Assembly: GCF_001005825.1 (NCBI RefSeq)
Contig: NZ_LBHV01000010.1
Span: 1-64,000, forward strand
Direction: 5' to 3'
Source of the DNA: Rhizobium sp. LC145
GTDB lineage: Bacteria > Pseudomonadota > Alphaproteobacteria > Rhizobiales > Rhizobiaceae
DNA: 64,000 bases
Of the stretch, positions 58,201-64,000 are shown piece after piece (within the stretch, counting starts at the first letter, position 1; every line of letters starts with the position of its first letter). Under the pieces are notes generated by a model that saw nothing but the letters and a program-made list of their open reading frames with translations, did not search any database and was not told the DNA's origin. Made by a program: the position numbers and the translations under genes.

Positions 58201-58766
58201 GGGCGCTCCCCTCCCCTATGGCGGGCGAGGCGCACATACATTGCCCCTTCACCGCCGTGATGGCGCGCCGCCGGCTCATAGGAGGAGATGAGGAAGCGGA
58301 ATTCCGGCTTGGAGAACCATAACGGCACCGCGCGGCGAAGCGCGCCCTCGCTGCCGAGCGAACTGCCCTTGCCGGTGATGACAAGCACATGCCGCAGCCC
58401 CCGTTCATGGGCGCGGAAGAGAAAGTCGAGAAGCAGATCGTGCGCTTCGCCTTGGAAAAGGCCGTGCAGGTCGATGCGCGCCTCGATCGGCAGATGGCCC
58501 TTGGCAAGCTTCTTCTTCACCGGTCTTTCGAGCGGATGGTGGGTGCCGGCCGGGCGTTTCGGCCGCGGAACCGGCGGCGCAAGAGCCTGCTCTTCGGGAG
58601 GATGCGTGAGCTTCGGCCTGACGGCCTCCGCCGCGGCGCGTTCTGCCGCCAGTTCCTCCTCGAATTCGAGGATTTCCTTCATGCGGCCCGGCAGGGCATG
58701 CGTGCTCTTCGCAACCTTGCCCCAGAGAATCCGCTCTTCCGGATCCAATTTGCGACCGCTCTTCAT
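58197..58766 (-). CDS. Smr domain protein
   Basis: A 189-residue protein. The N-terminal half is charged and proline-rich; the Smr nuclease-like domain occupies about 95-180, with IDLHG at 98-102 and VITGKG at 129-134. Smr domains nick DNA or RNA in MutS2 and in stand-alone forms. It overlaps both neighbours by four bases, showing tight translational coupling with mltA and xre. Confidence 0.93.
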   Translation of the reverse strand: MKSGRKLDPEERILWGKVAKSTHALPGRMKEILEFEEELAAERAAAEAVRPKLTHPPEEQALAPPVPRPKRPAGTHHPLERPVKKKLAKGHLPIEARIDLHGLFQGEAHDLLLDFLFRAHERGLRHVLVITGKGSSLGSEGALRRAVPLWFSKPEFRFLISSYEPAARHHGGEGAMYVRLARHRGGERP

Positions 58767-59884
58767 GCGCCGAACCTGACTGCCGCCACTCTCGGGACAA
58801 GAATATAAAAATCCGCCTCGTTGCGCACCGTGCCGGCAGCCTCGCCGGCGGCCTCGCCCGAGCCGGTGAATATATCGCCGCGAGCGGGCCCGACGATCGC
58901 CGAGCCGGTATCGAGCGCAAGCATGAGCCGCGCGAAGGGCTTGCCGGCATCGAGATGGGTCAATGTTTCCGAGCGGATGAAAAAGGGAAAACCGAAGGTG
59001 TGTATAGACCGGTCCACCGCCAGCGAACGGTTCGGGATCAACGGCACCTTGGCCGCAGCGACCGGCCCGAGCGCCGGATCGTCCACTTCCGCTTCGCGGA
59101 AGAAGATATAGGACCGGTTATGCCAGAGGACCTCATCGACCTTAGCCGGATTCTCCGCCAGCCAGGCACGAATGCTCTGCATGGAAACGGTGGCGGGATC
59201 GATCTCGCCACGATCGATCAGCAGGCGTCCGATCGGCGAAAAGGGATGGCCGGCCTTGGCCGCATAGGTGACCCGGCATGAGCGGCCATCAGGATATTTC
59301 AGCCGTGCCGCGCCCTGGATGTGCACGAAGAAGACATCGACCTTTGATTTCGCCCATGCGATTTCCAGTCCCCGCCCCTCTAGAAAACCTCGATCGATCG
59401 CCTCGCGATCCGGATAGGGCGTGACGATGCCGTTCTCCTGCCGCCCTAAGGCGTAGGAAGGGTCCATGCCATGAGGTCGGTTGGCCTCGTCGAGGTCGAC
59501 CAGATCGTCAGGGCGACGGTAGAAGGGAAATCTCCAGACCTCGTCGCGCGTCTCGCGGACTTCTATTTCCGGCTCGTAGAAACCGGTGACGAAGCCACGG
59601 TGCGCATCCCCGCGGTTGATCAGGAACGGTGTGCAGTGCTCTTCGAAGAAGGCGCGGGCGGAGGCAGCATCATGAGGCTGGAAAACGGATGCGGCTTCCA
59701 GCAGCGGCTCGAGATCGGCGCTCGTCAAACCGAGAGAGCCGGTGCGATAGGGTTTGACGGAACGGATATGTTCCAGACAGGCGCGAAGGCCGGGGAAAAG
59801 CGGCGTGGGATCGTCGTCTTGCCATCCCGCAAGATCGGAAAAGGAAACCGAACGAAGCGCGAAATCCGGCAAAGCAGCGGTCAT
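58763..59884 (-). CDS. mltA: Membrane-bound lytic murein transglycosylase A
   Basis: A 373-residue MltA/3D-domain enzyme that cleaves peptidoglycan to anhydromuropeptides. The fold is visible in VDVFFVHIQGAARL, and the catalytic Asp lies in LALDTGSAIVGPARGDIFTG. No signal peptide or lipobox is evident at the N-terminus (MTAALPDFALRSVSF), which is odd for a periplasmic enzyme; either export uses another route or the start lies upstream within tim44. It overlaps tim44 by four bases. Confidence 0.93.
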   Translation of the reverse strand: MTAALPDFALRSVSFSDLAGWQDDDPTPLFPGLRACLEHIRSVKPYRTGSLGLTSADLEPLLEAASVFQPHDAASARAFFEEHCTPFLINRGDAHRGFVTGFYEPEIEVRETRDEVWRFPFYRRPDDLVDLDEANRPHGMDPSYALGRQENGIVTPYPDREAIDRGFLEGRGLEIAWAKSKVDVFFVHIQGAARLKYPDGRSCRVTYAAKAGHPFSPIGRLLIDRGEIDPATVSMQSIRAWLAENPAKVDEVLWHNRSYIFFREAEVDDPALGPVAAAKVPLIPNRSLAVDRSIHTFGFPFFIRSETLTHLDAGKPFARLMLALDTGSAIVGPARGDIFTGSGEAAGEAAGTVRNEADFYILVPRVAAVRFGA

Positions 59885-60579
59885 TGCTCGGATTCGGTGG
59901 CGATCAACTTCCAGTTAGGATCGCGCGATCGAATGTCGCGGGCGAAGGTCCAAATATCGGTGACCTCCGCAACCGTCTCCTGGTCACCCTCGATGAGCGT
60001 GCCGGCCTTATCATAGGTCGCGGAAATGAGTTGGCTGATGATGCGCAACGTCACCTGCTCCTCGGAATCCTTGATCGTCGCATTGGTGATATCGGCCTTC
60101 TCGATGCCGACAAAGGTGGACTTCACCACCTCGCCCCTCGCTTCGCGTTCCGAAATCGCCGCGTCGAAGCCGTCATGAACTTCCTTCGACAGCAAGCCCT
60201 TCAAGGTCTTCCGGTCACCATCGGCAAAGGCCATGACGATCATTTCATAGGCCATCTTCGCGCCGTTGAGGAATTCCCTCGGCTTGAAGGAGGGGTCGGC
60301 CTTGGCAATATCACGCAGCGACGCGTTGAGCGCAGTGCCGGGCTTGGCGAAGGTATCGATATCGGAGAAACGCTCCTCCTCCTCCTGGGCATCGCGACGA
60401 GGCAGCGTCACGACCTTGCCGTCATCACCGCCCGGAGCCCTTGCGACATCGCGAGGGCTGAACGGATCGAGCGGCGGCTTCTCGTTTCCGGTCCGCCGGC
60501 CCAGCACGCTGCGTAGCTGCAGGAAGATAAGAACTGCCGCGACCAGAAAAAAGAGAGTTATAAAGTCGTTCGAGCCCAT
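59881..60579 (-). CDS. Tim44/TimA-like inner-membrane protein
   Basis: A 232-residue protein with an N-terminal transmembrane helix (FITLFFLVAAVLIFLQL, 6-22), a basic linker and a C-terminal Tim44-like domain (about 90-232). Bacterial TimA proteins resemble the mitochondrial import motor component Tim44, probably its ancestor. The start MGSNDFITL at 60579 was preferred to an ATG 22 codons upstream. It is first of the four-gene minus-strand unit and divergent from fxsA. Confidence 0.93.
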   Translation of the reverse strand: MGSNDFITLFFLVAAVLIFLQLRSVLGRRTGNEKPPLDPFSPRDVARAPGGDDGKVVTLPRRDAQEEEERFSDIDTFAKPGTALNASLRDIAKADPSFKPREFLNGAKMAYEMIVMAFADGDRKTLKGLLSKEVHDGFDAAISEREARGEVVKSTFVGIEKADITNATIKDSEEQVTLRIISQLISATYDKAGTLIEGDQETVAEVTDIWTFARDIRSRDPNWKLIATESEQ

Positions 60580-60695
60580 CTTCACCCGCAATTGCCGTTT
60601 AAATCTAAAGCGTGTTTTCTCATATAGTCCGCATCCGCCAATCATTCAAATGGCGATGCTGTTATGAGCCGATTACCTGGAGGAACGACCAACAC

Positions 60696-61202
60696 ATGCG
60701 TCTATTCATCGTGCCGCTCATCCTGCTTGGACTACCGCTGGCCGAAATCGCCGGGTTCGTCGTCGTCGGCCGGGCACTTGGGCTTTGGGCGACCCTCGGA
60801 CTGGTAATCCTGACGGCCGTTGCGGGTGCGCTTCTGCTCAGAAGCCAGGGGCTCCACATTCTCCGGCAGCTTTCCGCCGAGAGCCGGGAAGGCCGCCTGC
60901 CTGGCGAAACCCTGGTGGATGCGGCGATGATCGTGGTGGCCGGGATCCTGCTGCTGCTTCCAGGCTTCATCACCGACATCATCGGGCTTGCGCTGTTCAT
61001 TCCGTTCGTGAGGCGTCTGGTCTGGTCGGCGATCGGCCGGCATATCGTCATCGTCGGCCCCTCGGGCGGAGGAAGCTACCGCCATACGCGCGAGCCTTCC
61101 GGCAAGGTCGGCCCAGGGCCCGTCGTCGATCTCGACGAAGAGGACTACACACGCGACCCCAATTCATCCTCGCCCTGGTCCCGGCAGAAGCGGGAGGAGT
61201 AA
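60696..61202 (+). CDS. fxsA: FxsA family membrane protein
   Basis: A 168-residue FxsA homologue. Three hydrophobic segments (about 3-20, 24-46 and 74-100) are followed by a soluble C-terminal tail. E. coli FxsA relieves exclusion of phage T7 by F plasmid when overproduced; its normal role is unclear. GGAGG lies about 12 bases before the ATG. Lies 88 bases before secB. Confidence 0.92.
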   Translation: MRLFIVPLILLGLPLAEIAGFVVVGRALGLWATLGLVILTAVAGALLLRSQGLHILRQLSAESREGRLPGETLVDAAMIVVAGILLLLPGFITDIIGLALFIPFVRRLVWSAIGRHIVIVGPSGGGSYRHTREPSGKVGPGPVVDLDEEDYTRDPNSSSPWSRQKREE

Positions 61203-61290
61203 CCCCAAGCCGCCGGCTGCGGCTGCAAGGGTTGTAAGGCCGGGGCCGAAATGCTAGAGCGCCTCAAAATTCAAAGTCGCGAGGAATCTC

Positions 61291-61767
61291 ATGGCCAACG
61301 AAGACACCAAAGCAGCAAGCCCGTCGCTCAACATCCTTGCGCAATATACCAAGGATCTTTCCTTCGAAAATCCGGGCGCGCCGCGCTCCCTGCAGGCCCG
61401 TGACAAGGCCCCGGCGATCAACATCAATGTGAATGTGAACGCCAATCCGCTTTCGGATACGGATTTCGACGTGGTTCTGTCGCTGAATGCCGAGGCCAAG
61501 GAAGACGACAAGGTGGTCTTCGCCGTGGAACTCGTCTATGGCGGCGTCTTCCGCATCTCCGGTTTCCCGCAGGAACACATGCTGCCCGTGCTTTTCATCG
61601 AGTGCCCGCGGCTTCTCTTCCCCTTCGCGCGGCAGATCATCGCCGACGTGACGCGTAATGGCGGCTTCCCGCCGCTGCTGATCGACCCGATCGACTTCGC
61701 GCAGATGTTCGCCCGCCGCGTGGCCGAAGAACAGGCTCGCGCCAAGGTTCAGCCGCTGAACAGCTAA
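61291..61767 (+). CDS. secB: Protein-export chaperone SecB
   Basis: A 158-residue tetrameric chaperone that keeps preproteins unfolded for SecA. The conserved blocks LNILAQYTKDLSFENPGAP, VVFAVELVYGGVFRI and ECPRLLFPFARQIIADVTRNGGFPPLLIDPIDF are present. Its terminator lies inside the 3' end of the convergent dnaQ gene. Confidence 0.97.
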   Translation: MANEDTKAASPSLNILAQYTKDLSFENPGAPRSLQARDKAPAININVNVNANPLSDTDFDVVLSLNAEAKEDDKVVFAVELVYGGVFRISGFPQEHMLPVLFIECPRLLFPFARQIIADVTRNGGFPPLLIDPIDFAQMFARRVAEEQARAKVQPLNS

Positions 61768-61791
61768 GCGGCGCAGTTTTTACGGATATTT

Positions 61792-62529
61792 TCAGGAAGC
61801 CCGGACTTGAACGTCCGGGTTTTTCGTTTCTGCGGTTTCGTATTTCGTCCAGATCGCCTTCTGGCCGAGCGATGCGACGAGCGCCTGATGCGCCTGGAGC
61901 TGCTCTTCGGTGAGGCGGGGGGCAAGCGGGCGGGGCCGGCCGGTGGCGCCAACCACCATTTCCTCGATTTCGATCACGGTCGCCGACTGCTCGACACCCG
62001 TCAGGCCGAGCGCCGCCTGACGGCCGCCGGTCATCTCGATATAGACTTCAGCGAGAAGCTCGGAGTCGAGGAGCGCGCCATGCTTGGTGCGGTGGGCATT
62101 GTCGATGCCGTAGCGCCGGCAGAGCGCATCGAGCGAATTCGGGCCCATCGGATGCTTGCGGCGCGCGAGCGCCAACGTATCCACTACCCTGTCCATCGTG
62201 ACCGGAGGCAGGCCGATCCTTTCGAACTCCGCATTCACGAAGCCGATATCGAAGTTGGCGTTATGGGCGATCCACTTTGCACCATCGAAGAACTCGACGA
62301 TCTTGTGGGCGACATCGGCGAATGCCGGCTTGTCCTTCAGGAACTCGTCGGTGATCCCATGTACGGCAAGCGCATCCGGATGAACCTTGCGATCGCCGGG
62401 ATTGATGTAGAGATGCAGCGTATTGCCGGTCGGGAAATTGTTGATGAGCTCGATGCCGCCGATCTCGATGATGCGATCGAACTTCGATTCCAGGCCTGTC
62501 GTTTCCGTATCGAAGATGATCTCACGCAT
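61792..62529 (-). CDS. dnaQ: DNA polymerase III epsilon subunit (3'-5' exonuclease)
   Basis: A 245-residue proofreading exonuclease. ExoI motif is IFDTETTGL, ExoII lies in AHNANFDIGFVNAEF, and ExoIII epsilon in HRTKHGALLDSELLAEVY. The start MREIIFDTE at 62529 overlaps the coaE stop by eight bases. The last 12 codons also encode the secB terminator hairpin. Confidence 0.97.
   Translation of the reverse strand: MREIIFDTETTGLESKFDRIIEIGGIELINNFPTGNTLHLYINPGDRKVHPDALAVHGITDEFLKDKPAFADVAHKIVEFFDGAKWIAHNANFDIGFVNAEFERIGLPPVTMDRVVDTLALARRKHPMGPNSLDALCRRYGIDNAHRTKHGALLDSELLAEVYIEMTGGRQAALGLTGVEQSATVIEIEEMVVGATGRPRPLAPRLTEEQLQAHQALVASLGQKAIWTKYETAETKNPDVQVRAS
61800..61824 (+). terminator. secB terminator embedded in the end of dnaQ
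   Basis: CCCGGAC (61800-61806) and GTCCGGG (61813-61819) pair around TTGAA-C and are followed by TTTTT. It starts 32 bases after the secB stop but within dnaQ codons. Confidence 0.85.
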
Positions 62530-63130
62530 GATCTTTCCCGCTCCTTGTGCCTGACCGAAGGGCGGCGATGATTTCTTCCACCCTGGCTCTGGCCGCTTCC
62601 ATGCCGTGCCCGGTATCGACCAGGAAATCGGCTCGTTTGCGCTTCTCCGCATCCGGCATCTGCCGGGAGAGAATCATGTCCAATTTTTCCTCGGTCATGC
62701 TGGGTCGCGCAAGCACTCTTTCACGCTGGATCTGTGGATCGCATGTGACGACCACGATGACATCCACGCGCGCTTCACCCCCGGCTTCGAAGAGGAGCGG
62801 TATATCGAGGAGGACCATGTCGGAATTGAGAGCGCGGTGACGCGCGAGAAATTCCGCCTCCCGCTTTCGGACCAGCGGATGGACGATCGATTCGAGGCGG
62901 CGAAGAGCTGCCGGATCGCCGGCAAGCCGGCGGCTCAGTTCCTGCCGATCCACCACGCCTTCCTTCACCGTTCCCGGAAAAGCGTGCTCGACCGGCCCGG
63001 CCGCTTCGCCGCGGTAAAGATCGTGCACCACCGCATCGGCATCGTTCACCGGAATGCCGGCTTCCGCGAACATTTTCGCGGTCGTCGATTTTCCCATGCC
63101 GATGGATCCGGTGAGGCCGATGATGATCAT
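62522..63130 (-). CDS. coaE: Dephospho-CoA kinase
   Basis: A 202-residue P-loop kinase that completes CoA synthesis. The Walker A is GLTGSIGMGKSTTAKMF at the N-terminus; DADAVVHDLY and LLDIPLLFE are the other family signatures. The start at 63130 overlaps aroE by four bases. Part of a tight aroE-coaE-dnaQ unit. Confidence 0.97.
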   Translation of the reverse strand: MIIIGLTGSIGMGKSTTAKMFAEAGIPVNDADAVVHDLYRGEAAGPVEHAFPGTVKEGVVDRQELSRRLAGDPAALRRLESIVHPLVRKREAEFLARHRALNSDMVLLDIPLLFEAGGEARVDVIVVVTCDPQIQRERVLARPSMTEEKLDMILSRQMPDAEKRKRADFLVDTGHGMEAARARVEEIIAALRSGTRSGKDHA

Positions 63131-63987
63131 CCGTGCGTTTCCATGTCGGCAATAACGAGCTCGCGGAGCGCCTGGTCGACTTTCGGGCGCACGCCGAACC
63201 ACTTCTCGAAACCGGGAGCTGCCTGGTGCAGCAACATGCCGAGCCCATCGACGATCGCAAAGCCCTGAGTTTCCGCCTGGGCGAGAAGCGGCGTCTTCAG
63301 CGGCACATAGACGATATCCGTCACCACCGCCCCTTCCGCCAACCTCGAGAAATCGATATGCGGCACTTCCCCGCCATCCATGCCGAGGGACGTGGTGTTC
63401 ACGAAAAGCCCGGCACCCGCCATGACCTCGCCGAGGGCTTCGGTGGGATGGGCACGAACCTTCGGGCCGAAGCGATCGGCCAATTCCCGGGCGCGTGCGA
63501 CCGTGCGGTTCACCACATGGATCTCGCCGACGCCGCGATCGCGGATCGCCTGGATAACCGCCCGGCTCGCGCCGCCGGCGCCAAGGACGACAGCGCGGGT
63601 CGCGCGATCCCAGCCGGGATGCCGGTCATCCAGATTGGCGACGAAGCCGTGGCCATCGGTATTGGTCGCATGCAGCAGGCCTTCATCCATCCACAGCGTA
63701 TTGGAAGCGCCGAGTTCTTCCGCCAGCGCATCCGGCCGATCAGCAAGCCGGTAAGCCGCCTCCTTGTGCGGGATGGTGACATTGCCGCCCCGATAGCCGG
63801 AAGCGCCGCTTTTCAGCTTTTCGATGAAGCGCGGAAAATCCTCCTCGCTCACCGCTTCGGCGCGATAATCACCCTCAAGTCCGAGCCGCTTCAGCCAATA
63901 TCCATGGATGAGCGGGGAGCGCGAATGCCGGATCGGCCAGCCCGTTACGAATGCTTTAACCATGATTGTTTCACGTGAATCATCCAT
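63127..63987 (-). CDS. aroE: Shikimate dehydrogenase
   Basis: A 286-residue NADP enzyme of the shikimate pathway. The N-terminal RHSRSPLIHGYW holds the substrate-binding serines, NVTIPHKEAAYRL the catalytic Lys, NTDGHGF the catalytic Asp, and LGAGGASRAVI the NADP loop. The start is taken as the ATG at 63987 behind GGGG; the ATG at 63963 (MVKAFVTGW) is a real alternative. A parS-like site overlies the codons between them. Confidence 0.95.
   Translation of the reverse strand: MDDSRETIMVKAFVTGWPIRHSRSPLIHGYWLKRLGLEGDYRAEAVSEEDFPRFIEKLKSGASGYRGGNVTIPHKEAAYRLADRPDALAEELGASNTLWMDEGLLHATNTDGHGFVANLDDRHPGWDRATRAVVLGAGGASRAVIQAIRDRGVGEIHVVNRTVARARELADRFGPKVRAHPTEALGEVMAGAGLFVNTTSLGMDGGEVPHIDFSRLAEGAVVTDIVYVPLKTPLLAQAETQGFAIVDGLGMLLHQAAPGFEKWFGVRPKVDQALRELVIADMETHG
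63967..63982. other. parS-like site 5
   Basis: TGTTTCACGTGAATCA. This is the best match: 15 of 16 bases agree with the consensus TGTTTCACGTGAAACA. It lies within the first codons of aroE, or just upstream if the internal start is used. Confidence 0.75.
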
Positions 63988-64000
63988 CGATTGCCCCGAT

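Overview
This 64 kb window is a GC-rich chromosomal segment from an alphaproteobacterium of the order Rhizobiales, most likely family Rhizobiaceae. The gene content and order point there: actS-actR, hslV-GNAT-hslU, hisB-(DUF2628)-hisH-hisA-hisF-hisE-coaA, pckA divergent from chvI-chvG-hprK-manX-HPr, ahcY-divL-tsaE-murU-addB-addA-trxA, trpF-trpB-trpA-accD-folC, gyrB, and tim44-mltA-smr-xre next to fxsA-secB-dnaQ-coaE-aroE. Genus and species cannot be fixed from the sequence alone. Most of the window is ordinary core chromosome. No insertion sequence, prophage, CRISPR array, rRNA or tRNA was seen.

Layout. 0-7 kb: ornithine-cyclodeaminase-like dehydrogenase, HrpB helicase, the redox-sensing ActS/ActR pair, MmcB, and an L,D-transpeptidase lipoprotein. 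7-14 kb (minus strand): malate synthase G, a single-chain hydantoinase/oxoprolinase-like protein, a cytochrome P450 and a DUF1402 protein; this is the most accessory part of the left half. 14-21 kb: the HslUV protease with an interposed acetyltransferase, divergent from the histidine genes. 21-25 kb: AlkB-like and ArfB proteins, then PEP carboxykinase. 24.5-28.5 kb: the ChvG/ChvI envelope-stress system coupled to HPr kinase, EIIA-Man and HPr. 28.6-42.2 kb: S-adenosylhomocysteinase, a DivL-type tyrosine pseudo-histidine-kinase, a TsaE-phosphotransferase fusion, MurU, AddAB and thioredoxin. 42.3-47.3 kb (minus strand): tryptophan, fatty-acid and folate genes.

47.3-54.4 kb is the least conventional part: a 1.16 kb gene-free stretch packed with palindromic repeats, a YgjP-type peptidase, DUF2852, a secreted delta-class carbonic anhydrase candidate behind two perfect palindromes, PHB depolymerase, an FAH-family enzyme, a gene-free stretch ending in a plus-strand terminator (candidate small RNA), and a small membrane protein. 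54.5-64 kb returns to core genes (nitroreductase, gyrB, xre-smr-mltA-tim44, fxsA, secB, dnaQ, coaE, aroE).

The strongest system-level signal is a set of five parS-like sites (core TTCACGTGAA or a one-base variant) at 22.5, 49.3, 55.2 (two, inverted) and 63.97 kb. This is what is expected of the ParB-loading region beside a chromosomal replication origin; the aroE-coaE-dnaQ block suggests the origin lies a short way beyond the right edge. DivL and a possible CtrA half-site fit the same cell-cycle theme. I found no convincing wholly new multi-gene system. The best candidates for new biology are the carbonic anhydrase locus, the candidate small RNA and the nested-palindrome region.
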